DNA of 64,000 bases. Origin: Pseudomonadota bacterium. Lineage in GTDB: Bacteria; Pseudomonadota; Alphaproteobacteria; Rhizobiales; Xanthobacteraceae. Every line of letters begins with the position of its first letter. Position 1 is the stretch's first letter. The translations under genes were made by a program, and so were the position numbers. The stretch spans positions 1 to 64,000 of the forward strand of contig JAEYAU010000092.1 in the NCBI GenBank assembly GCA_023404705.1, read 5' to 3'. Below, in pieces: positions 7,906-16,173 of this stretch. The notes beneath the pieces were generated by a model. The model did no database searches and was not told the origin of the DNA. It worked only from the letters and a program-made list of their open reading frames with translations.

Positions 7906-8735
7906 AGCACGAAATCCTCTTCCAGAGCCGCGAGATCGGGCTTGTTGCGGCCGAAGGCGCCCTGATACGGCCGCCGGTTGCCGCGGAACAGCACGCCGAT
8001 GTTGAAGCCGTCGTCGGTCATCAGGCGGCGCGCCGCGCGGGCGGCATCGTCGGTCGCTTCCACGGGAGCGGGGCGCACCACGTTCTTCCACTCCTTCTCA
8101 TCGGGGCGGAAGGTGACGCAGGGGCTCAGGATCTCGATGAACGAGAAGCCCGGATGGCGGATCGCCTCCACGAGGATGTCGGCGGTCTCGTTGGGCGAGC
8201 CCGAGAAGGCGCGGGCGACGAAGTTCGCGCCCGAGGCGAGGGCGATCACGAGCGGATGGAACGGGCTCACGCCGGTGCCGCCCGGTGCGAGGTCGCTGTC
8301 CCAGTCGGGCTCGGTGGTGGGCGAGGGCTGGCCCTTGGTCATGCCGTAGACGCGGTTGTCCATGACGACGTAGGTCATGTCGACATTGCGCCGACAGGCG
8401 TGAAGGAAGTGGTTGCCGCCGATCGAGTAGCCGTCACCGTCCCCGCTCGCGACCACGACCGTGAGATCGGGCCGCGTGACCTTCAGCCCGGCGGCGAGCG
8501 CGAGCGAGCGGCCGTGCACGCCGTGGAAGCCGTAGCAGTTGGTGTAAGCCGGGATGCGCGAGGAGCAGCCGATGCCGGAGATCACGGCGATCTGCTCGGG
8601 CGGCAAGCCCAGCTGCGCGAAGGCGCGGGTGAACGACATCAGCACGTGGTAGTCGCCGCAGCCCGGACACCAGACCGGCTGGACGTTGGACTTGTAGTCG
8701 CCTGGCTTGCAGGCGCGCATCTCGGCGGTCGACAT
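7902..8735 (-). CDS. korB: 2-oxoacid:ferredoxin oxidoreductase beta subunit (KorB-like)
   Basis: A 277-residue thiamine-pyrophosphate-binding subunit. WCPGCGDY (about residue 22), GIGCSS and PCVTFRP supply the four cysteines expected for the [4Fe-4S] cluster; GDGDGYSIGGNHF and MDNRVYGMTKGQPSPT form the TPP/Mg site. It follows korA with a 4-base overlap, and the ferritin-like gene overlaps its stop. In Thauera-type benzoate degraders a two-subunit 2-oxoglutarate:ferredoxin oxidoreductase regenerates reduced ferredoxin for benzoyl-CoA reductase, which fits the divergent bcr operon. 2-Oxoglutarate as substrate is inferred from that precedent. Confidence 0.87.
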   Translation of the reverse strand: MSTAEMRACKPGDYKSNVQPVWCPGCGDYHVLMSFTRAFAQLGLPPEQIAVISGIGCSSRIPAYTNCYGFHGVHGRSLALAAGLKVTRPDLTVVVASGDGDGYSIGGNHFLHACRRNVDMTYVVMDNRVYGMTKGQPSPTTEPDWDSDLAPGGTGVSPFHPLVIALASGANFVARAFSGSPNETADILVEAIRHPGFSFIEILSPCVTFRPDEKEWKNVVRPAPVEATDDAARAARRLMTDDGFNIGVLFRGNRRPYQGAFGRNKPDLAALEEDFVL

Positions 8736-10468
8736 CAGGCCCTCCATTCCAGCAGTGCGCGATGAATCTCTCCGGGGGCGATGGGGAGCGGCCCGGGGCG
8801 GTTGAGCACCCGCACCTCGTCCGGCAGCTCGTAATGGGCCCGCAGATAGCGATGGAACTGCGCGCCGTGGGTCTGTTCGACCACGAGAACGCGTCTGACG
8901 CCGTCGAGCGCGGCGGCGAACTCCGCGGGCCGGATCGGATAGAGGAGGCGCGGCGCGATGAGGCGTGCGTTGACGCCGTCTGCGCGGGCGCGCGCGAGGC
9001 CTTCGCGCACCGCGCCGGTGAGCGAGCCCCAGGTCAGAATCGCGAGGTCGCCGTCTCCCTCCTGCGTTGCCCAGTGGTCGCCATAGGCAAACTGGTCGAG
9101 CTTGTCGCGCCGCTTGTCGAGCTGGGCGCGGTGATCCTCGGCGCGGCTGGTCGGAATGCCGCGCTCGGTGTGGGTGAGGCCATCCGCGGTGTACTGGCCG
9201 TTGGGCGTGCCCGGGATCGCCATGGCGGAAACGCCGTCGGCGGCGAGCGCATAGCGCTTGTAGGGGGCGGCGATCTCGTCGGCGCGGCGCCGCTGGCCGA
9301 TGAAGGCGACGTCGGCCGGCCGCGCGATCGCGGCGCGCGACTGGCCCATGAACTGGTCCGAGAGCACGATCGCGGGCACCTGCAGCGACTCGGCCAGATA
9401 GGTCGCCCACTGCGTCGTGAACAGGCAGTCGGCGACCGACTGCGGCGCCAGCACGAGGTGCGGCGCATCGCCGTGGAAACCGTAGATCGCGATGTTGAGA
9501 TCGGCCTGCTCGGACTTGGTCGGGATGCCGGTGGACGGCCCGCCGCGCATCACGTCGACGACCACCAGCGGGATCTCGGCCGCGGTGGCGAGGCCGAGCG
9601 CCTCGATCATCAGCGAGAGGCCGGGGCCCGAGGTGGCGGTGATCGATGGCGTGCCGCCGAACGAAGAGCCGATGATCATGTTGATGGAGGCGAGCTCGTC
9701 CTCGGCCTGCAGCAGCATACCGCCGGCTTTGACCAGGTTCGGCGCGAGCCATTCGAGGATCTCGGTCGCCGGCGTGATCGGGTAGGCGGCCGCGAAACGC
9801 ACGCCGCCGCGAATGGCGCCGAGGCCGGTCGCCTCGTTGCCGGAGATCAGCCAGCGCTGCTCGGGCGTGCCCGTGGGCGGCGCGAGGCGCAGGCCAAGGC
9901 TGAACTCTTCCGCGGCCTCGAAGCCGGCGCGCAAGCCGGCGCGGCTCGCCGCGATCGCGGCCGCGCCTTTGCCGGCGAGGCGCTTCTCGAAGATCGTGCC
10001 GAGCGCGTCCTCGGCCATGCCGAGCAGCTTCGCCGCGATGCCGAGCGCGATCATGTTGGCGCGGCCGTCGGGCAGCGCCTTCGCGGTCTCCTTCATGGGC
10101 ACGTTGATCAGGCGTGCGCCTGAGGCGAGGACGCCGGGCGGCGGCTCGCCGCCGCGCGGATCGCCGATCACCAGGCTGTCCGGGCCGAGCCGGATCTCCG
10201 CATCGAAGCGCTCGGCGTTCTGCCAGTCGATCGCGATCAGGAGGTCGAAGCGGTCCGAGAGGCATTCGATCGGCTGCGCCGCGATGCGCAGCAGCGCGGC
10301 CGCCTCGCCGCCGCGAATCTGCGGCCCGACCGTGCGGGTGAGGAGGCCGTGCCAGCCCGCGAGGCTCGCAGCCTCGAGCAGGAAATTGCCGGCCGTGAGT
10401 GCGCCGGCGCCGCCGCTGCCGACGATCGCCAGCGATATGCTGGTCGCTTCCTTGGGATTCTCGCGCAT
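8735..10468 (-). CDS. korA: 2-oxoacid:ferredoxin oxidoreductase gamma-alpha fusion subunit (KorA-like)
   Basis: A 577-residue fusion. The N-terminal ~190 residues are the gamma domain (LAIVGSGGAGALTAGNF, LTRTVGPQIRGGEA). The alpha domain follows (AYPITPATEILEWLA, QAEDELASINMIIGSSFGG, TSGPGLSLMIEALG, GPSTGIPTKSEQADL). This is the usual layout of bacterial two-subunit KorA. MRENPKEATS at 10468 is taken as the start because conserved sequence begins there; an ORF extension to 10537 has no clear ribosome binding site. Transcription runs away from the had/oah/dch/bcr operon out of a shared 202-base region with a candidate regulator site. Confidence 0.88.
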   Translation of the reverse strand: MRENPKEATSISLAIVGSGGAGALTAGNFLLEAASLAGWHGLLTRTVGPQIRGGEAAALLRIAAQPIECLSDRFDLLIAIDWQNAERFDAEIRLGPDSLVIGDPRGGEPPPGVLASGARLINVPMKETAKALPDGRANMIALGIAAKLLGMAEDALGTIFEKRLAGKGAAAIAASRAGLRAGFEAAEEFSLGLRLAPPTGTPEQRWLISGNEATGLGAIRGGVRFAAAYPITPATEILEWLAPNLVKAGGMLLQAEDELASINMIIGSSFGGTPSITATSGPGLSLMIEALGLATAAEIPLVVVDVMRGGPSTGIPTKSEQADLNIAIYGFHGDAPHLVLAPQSVADCLFTTQWATYLAESLQVPAIVLSDQFMGQSRAAIARPADVAFIGQRRRADEIAAPYKRYALAADGVSAMAIPGTPNGQYTADGLTHTERGIPTSRAEDHRAQLDKRRDKLDQFAYGDHWATQEGDGDLAILTWGSLTGAVREGLARARADGVNARLIAPRLLYPIRPAEFAAALDGVRRVLVVEQTHGAQFHRYLRAHYELPDEVRVLNRPGPLPIAPGEIHRALLEWRA

Positions 10469-10529
10469 GGGCCTGCTCCCGGATCGCGGCCCTCTGAGCG
10501 CGGTTGCTCCGCGCCGGAGCCTTAAAACA

Positions 10530-10549
10530 GCATTCAAGTACTAAATTAC
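10530..10549 (+). promoter_or_regulatory. Shared 20-bp motif, site A (candidate BadM operator)
   Basis: GCATTCAAGTACTAAATTAC lies in the divergent korA/had promoter region, in an AT-rich patch that stands out from the GC-rich surroundings. Two close relatives occur upstream of nnrS-like/badM (21945-21964, minus strand) and badA (24363-24382). Shared pattern: GCATTnnnGTACTrAAwTAy. The Rrf2 regulator encoded at 22511 is the obvious candidate to bind it; that is inference. Confidence 0.6.
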
Positions 10550-10565
10550 GTTTTTTCGGCGCTCC

Positions 10566-10579
10566 TTGTCCTAAATCAA
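10566..10579. promoter_or_regulatory. Near-consensus FNR-type box TTGTCCTAAATCAA
   Basis: One mismatch (TTGTC for TTGAC) from the TTGA(C/T)-N4-(A/G)TCAA pattern. It lies 17 bases from site A and about 92 bases upstream of had, in the divergent kor/had control region. This would allow anaerobic control on top of the aromatic-responsive site. It is a sequence match only. Confidence 0.45.
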
Positions 10580-10670
10580 GGCGGCAAGCGGTCCCCGCCG
10601 CCGATGATCGCGCCACAACAAAGGTTCGCTGAGCCACGCGGTATCGGCGGACGAACCGAGGGAAACGCAA

Positions 10671-11738
10671 ATGAGCGAGCATCCGGTTCGTTGGATGATG
10701 ACCGGCAAGGGCGAGCCCCTGGTGCCGGTCGCTTTCGAGGTGGGCGAGCCCGGACCGGACGAGGTCGTCGTCGAAATCGCGGGCTGCGGCGTCTGTCACA
10801 CGGATCTCGGCTACTACTACGACGGCGTGCGCACCAAGCACGAACTGCCGCTCACGCTCGGCCACGAGATCAGCGGTCACGTGATCGCGGCGGGCGCCAA
10901 TGCGGTCTGGTGGACCGACCGCGCAGTGATCGTCCCGGCCGTGATCCCCTGCGGCCACTGCGATGCCTGCAAGCGCGGCAAGCCGACGATCTGCCCGAAT
11001 CAGAAGATGCCCGGCAACGACATTCATGGCGGCTTCGCGACGCACATCATCGTGCCGGCGCACGGGCTCTGCGCGGTCGACGAAGTGCGGCTCAACGCGG
11101 TCGGCATTGAGCTCGCGGACCTCTCGGTGATCGCTGACGCCGTGACCACGCCTTACCAGGCCGTGACCCAGGCCGGCGTGCGGGAGGGCGATCTCGTGAT
11201 CGTCAACGGCGTTGGCGGCGTCGGCGGCTATGCGGTTCAGGTCGCCCGGGCGCTCGGCGGCACCGTGGTCGCGATCGACGTCAGCGCGGACAAGCTCGAG
11301 GCCATCGCGACACAGGGCGCGGCGCTCACGCTCAACGCGCGCGAGCTCTCGCCGCGCGATCTCAAGGCCGCGATCCAGACCTTCGCCAAGCAGCGCGGGC
11401 TGCGGCAGACCGAATGGATCATCCTGGAATGCTCCGGCACGCGCGCCGGGCAGGAGACCGCCTTCGGCCTGATCAACCACGGCGCCACGCTCGGCGTTGT
11501 CGGCTTCACCATGGACAAGGTCGAGGTGCGGCTCTCCAACCTGATGGCGTTCCACGCGCGCGCCATCGGCAACTGGGGCTGCCCGCCGGAGCTCTATCCG
11601 GCCGCGCTCGAGCTGGTGCTCAACGGCAAGGTCAAGGTGGTGCCGTTCGTCGAGAAGCACCCGCTGAGCGAGATCAATCAGGTGTTCGAAGCCGCACATG
11701 CGGGCGCGCTCAAGCGCCGCGCGGTGCTCGTGCCATAG
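10671..11738 (+). CDS. had: 6-hydroxycyclohex-1-ene-1-carbonyl-CoA dehydrogenase
   Basis: A 355-residue zinc-dependent medium-chain alcohol dehydrogenase. Catalytic zinc region GCGVCHTDLGYYY (C39 area) and GHEISGH; structural zinc cysteines CGHCDACKRGKPTIC; NAD-binding VNGVGGVGGYAVQVA. It should oxidise the 6-hydroxy group made by Dch to a ketone, using NAD+, before ring hydrolysis. The assignment rests on the fold plus its position directly before Oah, Dch and benzoyl-CoA reductase, as in Thauera-type clusters. It is the first gene of a long plus-strand operon reaching at least to 20161. Confidence 0.9.
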   Translation: MSEHPVRWMMTGKGEPLVPVAFEVGEPGPDEVVVEIAGCGVCHTDLGYYYDGVRTKHELPLTLGHEISGHVIAAGANAVWWTDRAVIVPAVIPCGHCDACKRGKPTICPNQKMPGNDIHGGFATHIIVPAHGLCAVDEVRLNAVGIELADLSVIADAVTTPYQAVTQAGVREGDLVIVNGVGGVGGYAVQVARALGGTVVAIDVSADKLEAIATQGAALTLNARELSPRDLKAAIQTFAKQRGLRQTEWIILECSGTRAGQETAFGLINHGATLGVVGFTMDKVEVRLSNLMAFHARAIGNWGCPPELYPAALELVLNGKVKVVPFVEKHPLSEINQVFEAAHAGALKRRAVLVP

Positions 11739-11767
11739 CGCAGACGCAATCGATCAGGGAGCAGGTC

Positions 11768-12880
11768 ATGAACGCGAAGGATCACGGGCTCGTCGCCGAG
11801 GCGGTGCGCGAGACGGTCAGCAAGGGCGTGCACTTCGAGAAGCGGCCCGTGAAGGACTGGAACGGCAATCCGGTCGCCGGCCTCTACAACGCCTGGATCA
11901 CGCTCGACAACCCGTCGCAGTTCAACTCCTACACGACCGACATGGTGAAGGGCACGATCCTCGCCTTCCGCGCCGCGAGCGCGGCGCGCGACGTGGTCGC
12001 GGTGGTGTTCACGGGAGCGGGCGACAAGGCCTTCTGCACCGGCGGCAACACCAAGGAATACGCCGAGTATTACGCTGGCAATCCGCAGGAATATCGCGGC
12101 TACATGCGGCTCTTCAACGACATGGTCTCGGCGATCCTCGCCTGCGACAAGCCGGTGGTGTGCCGCGTCAACGGCATGCGCATCGGCGGCGGCCAGGAAA
12201 TCGGAATGGCCTGCGACTTCTCCCTAGCGCAGGACCTGGCCCGCTTCGGTCAAGCGGGTCCCAAGCACGGCTCGGCCCCGATCGGCGGCGCGACGGATTT
12301 CCTGCCCGTCGTCATCGGAGCCGAGCGTGCCATGGCGGCTTGCGTGCTGTGCGAGCCGTTCTCGGCGCACGAGGCCTATTCGTGGGGCATGCTCACCGAC
12401 ATCGTTCCGGCGCTGAAGGTGGACGGCAAGTTCGTCGCCAATCCGCTGGTGGAGACGAGCCGGAGCTTCGACGAGTACGGCCGCAATGTCTTCGGTAAGC
12501 CGAAGACCGGCGAGGCGCTCAAGGCCGGCCAGGAGCTGATGAAGCGCGGCACCGTGGACCTGAGCCTGCTCGACGAGAAGGTCGAGTCGCTCTGCACCAA
12601 GCTGCTCTACACGTTCCCGGACTGCACGACCAAGACGGTCGAGGAGCTGCGCAAGCCGAAGCTCGACGCCTGGAACCGCAACAAGGAGAACGCGCGCGCC
12701 TGGCTCGCCCTCAACATGATGACCGAGGCGCGCGCCGGCTTCCGCGCCTTCAACGAGGGCACGCGCGAGAGCGGCCGCGAGGTCGACTTCGTGGCGCTGC
12801 GCCGCGCGCTCGCAGCCAATACGCCGTGGAGCGACGGCCTCACCGACAGCATCCAACCGCTGGCCCGGAAGGCGTCATGA
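11768..12880 (+). CDS. oah: 6-oxocyclohex-1-ene-1-carbonyl-CoA hydrolase
   Basis: A 370-residue crotonase-superfamily hydrolase that adds water and cleaves the ring C-C bond, giving 3-hydroxypimelyl-CoA. The length (about 100 residues longer than ordinary crotonases), the oxyanion region GMRIGGGQEIGMACDFSLAQD and KHGSAPIGGATDFLP are characteristic of Oah. It sits 29 bases after had and overlaps dch by 4 bases. Confidence is high because both sequence and context agree. Confidence 0.92.
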   Translation: MNAKDHGLVAEAVRETVSKGVHFEKRPVKDWNGNPVAGLYNAWITLDNPSQFNSYTTDMVKGTILAFRAASAARDVVAVVFTGAGDKAFCTGGNTKEYAEYYAGNPQEYRGYMRLFNDMVSAILACDKPVVCRVNGMRIGGGQEIGMACDFSLAQDLARFGQAGPKHGSAPIGGATDFLPVVIGAERAMAACVLCEPFSAHEAYSWGMLTDIVPALKVDGKFVANPLVETSRSFDEYGRNVFGKPKTGEALKAGQELMKRGTVDLSLLDEKVESLCTKLLYTFPDCTTKTVEELRKPKLDAWNRNKENARAWLALNMMTEARAGFRAFNEGTRESGREVDFVALRRALAANTPWSDGLTDSIQPLARKAS

Positions 12881-13644
12881 GCGCGCCGCTCAAGATCTGG
12901 TTCGAGGCCGAAGGTCGGCTGCTGCGGCTGCGGCTGAGCCGGCCCAAGGCGAACCTGATCGACGCCGCCATGATCGCGGCGCTCGACCAGGCGCTCGCGC
13001 TGCATCTGGAGAACCGCAACCTCGCGGCCGTGCTGATCGACGCGGAAGGCCCGCATTTCAGCTTCGGGGCCAGCGTCGAAGAACACATGCCGGAGCAGTG
13101 CGCCGACATGCTGCGTGGCCTGCACGGCCTGGTGCTGCGCATGGTCGAGTCGCATGTGCCGATCCTGGTCGCGGTGCAGGGACAGTGTCTCGGCGGCGGA
13201 CTCGAGGTCGCGCTCGCCTGTCACCTGATGTTCGTCGCGGCGGACGCGAGGCTCGGCCAGCCCGAGATGAAGCTCGGCGTGTTCGCGCCGGCGGCTTCAT
13301 GCCTGCTGCCCGAGGTGGTCGGGCCGGTGCGGGCGCTGGACCTGCTGCTCTCGGGCCGCAGCATCACGGGCGCGGACGCGGTCGCGATGGGGCTCGCGCA
13401 GGGCGCGAGCGACGACCCTCAGGCCGCGGCGCTCGCCTGGTTCACCGAGCATCTCGCGGCGAAGAGCGCGAGCTCGCTGCGCTACGCCACGACGGCCGCC
13501 CGTTTCGACTACGCGGTGCGCGTGCGGGCGAAGATCGAGGCCGTGGAGCGGATGTACCTCCACGAGCTGATGAAAACTCACGACGCAGTCGAGGGCCTCG
13601 AGGCCTTCATGGAGAAGAGGGCGGCGCAATGGCAGCATCGCTGA
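12877..13644 (+). CDS. dch: Cyclohexa-1,5-diene-1-carbonyl-CoA hydratase
   Basis: A 255-residue crotonase-fold hydratase acting directly on the product of benzoyl-CoA reductase. It retains both crotonase acidic regions, GGGLEVALACHL and QPEMKLGVFAPAAS; the latter stretch is typical of dienoyl-CoA hydratases of this pathway. It overlaps oah at its start (ATGA) and bcrC by 16 bases at its end, so dch and bcrC are tightly coupled in translation. Confidence 0.9.
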   Translation: MSAPLKIWFEAEGRLLRLRLSRPKANLIDAAMIAALDQALALHLENRNLAAVLIDAEGPHFSFGASVEEHMPEQCADMLRGLHGLVLRMVESHVPILVAVQGQCLGGGLEVALACHLMFVAADARLGQPEMKLGVFAPAASCLLPEVVGPVRALDLLLSGRSITGADAVAMGLAQGASDDPQAAALAWFTEHLAAKSASSLRYATTAARFDYAVRVRAKIEAVERMYLHELMKTHDAVEGLEAFMEKRAAQWQHR

Positions 13645-14852
13645 ACCACAATGGGCATGCCAATGGCGCGAACGGCGCCTCGCATGCCGGCACGGCGGCA
13701 ATCGTGGAACGCGCGCAGGCGTTGTTCGACGATCTCTCCTTCACGGCCGCACGGGCGTGGAAGGACGCGGCGCCGGGACGCAAGGTGGTCGGCTACATGC
13801 CGATCTACGTGCCACGTGAGCTGATCCACGCGGCAGGCTTCCTGCCGCTCGGGATCGTCGGCGGCGGCGACCAGCTCGAGGTGATCCACGGCGACGCCTA
13901 TTACCAGAGCTATATCTGCCGCATCCCGCGCTCGACCATCGAGCTCGGCGTCTCGGGCCGGCTCGACTTCACGGACGGCATGCTGTTCCCGTCGATCTGC
14001 GACGTGATCCGCAATCTTTCGGGCATGTGGAAGACGATGTTCCCGGATGTCTATGTGCGCTACTTCGACGTGCCGCAGAACTACCGCGACGACATCGGCG
14101 GCAACTATTACGTCAATGAGCTCTCCGAGCTGCTGCACGATCTCGGCACGTTGCGCGGGCGGCCCATCACTGACGACGAGCTGCGCGCCTCGATCGCGGT
14201 CTACAACGAGAACCGCAAGCTGGTGCGCGCCCTCTACGAGCTGCGCGCGCGGCGGCCCTGGCAGGTGCCGGCCGCGGAGGCCTACCTGATTCTGCGCGCC
14301 GGCCTGGTGCTCCCCGTCGAGGAGCACTCGCAGATGCTGCGCGATTACCTGGCGGCGGCAGCCGCCGAGGAGCGGCCGAAGCGCGACAACTGCCGCGTAG
14401 TCGTCACCGGCGTCTTCTGCGAGCAACCGCCGCTCAACCTGATCAAGTCGCTCGAGCTCGCCGGCTGCTACGTGGTGGACGACGACCTCTTGCTGGTGAC
14501 GCGCTGGCTCACCGAGGACGTGCCGCTCGAGGGCAATCCGCTGCAGAACTTGGCGCTCGCCTTCCTGCACCACTCCGAGTCGACGGCCGCGAAATACGAG
14601 CCGAACCTGAAGGAGAAGGGACAGCACCTGGTGCGCGCCGTGCAACGCTCCGGCGCCGAAGGCGTGATCTTCGCCTCGCCGAGCTTCTGCGATCCGGCGC
14701 TGCTCGACCGGCCGATGCTGCAGCACGTCCTCAAGGACGCAGGCATCCCCTACATCGCGTTCAAATACGCGGAGAACTCCGGCCAGATGCAGCCGATCCG
14801 CGAGCAGGCCGGCACATTCGCAGATTCGATCAAGCTGTGGAGCGGAGCATGA
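13629..14852 (+). CDS. bcrC: Benzoyl-CoA reductase subunit C (BcrC/BadD type)
   Basis: A 407-residue subunit of ATP-dependent class I benzoyl-CoA reductase; with BcrB it forms the substrate-reducing module with [4Fe-4S] clusters. It belongs to the 2-hydroxyacyl-CoA dehydratase D family (VGYMPIYVPRELIHAAGFLPLGI). Conserved cysteines include YICRIPRS, SICDVIRN, VFCEQPPLN and ASPSFCDP. The ATG at 13629 lies inside dch; the N-terminal 20 residues are a low-complexity H/N/G/A tail that is probably not conserved. The size and the C-B-A-D gene order match the Thauera/Rhodopseudomonas subclass rather than the Bzd type. Next gene overlaps by 4 bases. Confidence 0.93.
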   Translation: MAASLNHNGHANGANGASHAGTAAIVERAQALFDDLSFTAARAWKDAAPGRKVVGYMPIYVPRELIHAAGFLPLGIVGGGDQLEVIHGDAYYQSYICRIPRSTIELGVSGRLDFTDGMLFPSICDVIRNLSGMWKTMFPDVYVRYFDVPQNYRDDIGGNYYVNELSELLHDLGTLRGRPITDDELRASIAVYNENRKLVRALYELRARRPWQVPAAEAYLILRAGLVLPVEEHSQMLRDYLAAAAAEERPKRDNCRVVVTGVFCEQPPLNLIKSLELAGCYVVDDDLLLVTRWLTEDVPLEGNPLQNLALAFLHHSESTAAKYEPNLKEKGQHLVRAVQRSGAEGVIFASPSFCDPALLDRPMLQHVLKDAGIPYIAFKYAENSGQMQPIREQAGTFADSIKLWSGA

Positions 14853-16162
14853 CGACGATCACGACACCGAAGGCTGCGCCTGCCAAGGACGTCGTCAAGG
14901 ACGACTCCATGCTGAAGCAGAAGGAGATGATGGCGGCGCATTACGACCGCCTGACGAGCACCGCCGAGACCGGCAAGAAGGTGGTGTCCACCTTCGTGCC
15001 CGGCAATCTCAACGAGCTCATCATGTGCTTCGACCTCCTCAACAACCTGCCGGAGGTCAACGCGATCCAGAGCGGCCTGCGGCGCCAGAGCGGGGCCTAT
15101 GTGCTGGAAGCCGAGAAGATCGGCCACTCCGAGGACGTCTGCACCTATGTGAAGTCCGACGTCGGCATGATGGCCAAGGGCAATATCGGCCCGAACGGCA
15201 AGAAGCTGCCGAACCCGGACGCGCTGCTGCTCTCCTACACGGGCTGCTTCACCTTCATGAAGTGGTTCGAGCTGCTGCGCGAGCAGTACAAGTGCGAGAC
15301 CATCATGTTGCACACGCCCTATATGGGCGACGGCAAGATCACGCCGAACATGGTCGAGTACATGGTCAAGCAGCTCAAGGAGGAGGTGATTCCGAAACTG
15401 GAGCGGATCTCGGGCGTCAAGTTCGACATCGACCGGCTGCGCGAGTATCTGAAGAAGTCGGTGAAGGCCGAGGACGATCTCGTCTATGTGCTGAAGACCG
15501 CGAAGAACAAGCCGTCGCCGATCGACGCCTATTTCGGCGGTATCTACTACATCGGCCCGATCTTCGGCGCCTTCCGCGGCACCGATGACGCGATCGACTA
15601 CTACCGCTTCCTGCGCGCGGAATGCGACGCGCGGCTGGCCGAAGGCAAGGGGCCGGTGACGCCGGACGGCGACATGGGCAAGGAGCGCTATCGGCTCGTG
15701 GTCGAGGGCCCGCCGAACTACACGAACTTCCGTCAGTTCTGGAAGATGTTCTACGACGAGGGCGCGGTCGTCGTCGCCTCCAGCTACACCAAGGTGGGCG
15801 GCGTCTACGATCTCGGCTTCCGCCACGATCCCGACAAGCCGCTGGAGACGCTCGCCGAGTATTGCCTCGGCGTCTACACCAACCGCAGCCTGCCGATGCG
15901 CATCGACATGCTGACGAATTACATCAACGAGTACGAGGCCGACGGGCTGCTGATCAACTCGATCAAGAGCTGCAACAGCTTCTCGGCCGGCCAGCTCCTG
16001 ATCATGCGCGAGGTCGAGAAGCGAACCGGCAAGCCGGCGGCGTTCGTCGAGTCCGACTTGGTCGACCCGCGCTACTTCTCGGCGGCCAACATCAAGAACC
16101 GCCTGGAGAGCTACTTCCAGATGATCGAGCAGAAGCGCGCCGGCGGGCGCGCGGCTGCCTGA
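14849..16162 (+). CDS. bcrB: Benzoyl-CoA reductase subunit B (BcrB/BadE type)
   Basis: A 437-residue partner of BcrC, also of the 2-hydroxyacyl-CoA dehydratase family. Typical segments: KKVVSTFVPGNLNELIMCFD, SYTGCFTFMKWFELL, GGIYYIGPIFGAFRGT and NSIKSCNSFSAGQLL, with cysteines in the last three available for the Fe-S cluster. BcrB and BcrC bind benzoyl-CoA and carry out the two-electron dearomatisation in the cytoplasm. It starts by ATGA overlap with bcrC and ends 11 bases before bcrA. Confidence 0.93.
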   Translation: MTTITTPKAAPAKDVVKDDSMLKQKEMMAAHYDRLTSTAETGKKVVSTFVPGNLNELIMCFDLLNNLPEVNAIQSGLRRQSGAYVLEAEKIGHSEDVCTYVKSDVGMMAKGNIGPNGKKLPNPDALLLSYTGCFTFMKWFELLREQYKCETIMLHTPYMGDGKITPNMVEYMVKQLKEEVIPKLERISGVKFDIDRLREYLKKSVKAEDDLVYVLKTAKNKPSPIDAYFGGIYYIGPIFGAFRGTDDAIDYYRFLRAECDARLAEGKGPVTPDGDMGKERYRLVVEGPPNYTNFRQFWKMFYDEGAVVVASSYTKVGGVYDLGFRHDPDKPLETLAEYCLGVYTNRSLPMRIDMLTNYINEYEADGLLINSIKSCNSFSAGQLLIMREVEKRTGKPAAFVESDLVDPRYFSAANIKNRLESYFQMIEQKRAGGRAAA

Positions 16163-16173
16163 GGGAGCGCGCC

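Noticed and set aside
7902..11699. A 1265-residue minus-strand open frame spanning korA, korB and the had antisense
   Set aside because: GC-rich DNA leaves long stop-free shadows. Only the last 277 residues are real KorB; KorA is in a different frame and had is on the other strand.
13098..14852. A 584-residue open frame that would extend bcrC far upstream
   Set aside because: The first ~177 codons are an Arg/Gly/Ala-rich shadow of dch in another frame. Conserved BcrC sequence begins after the ATG at 13629.
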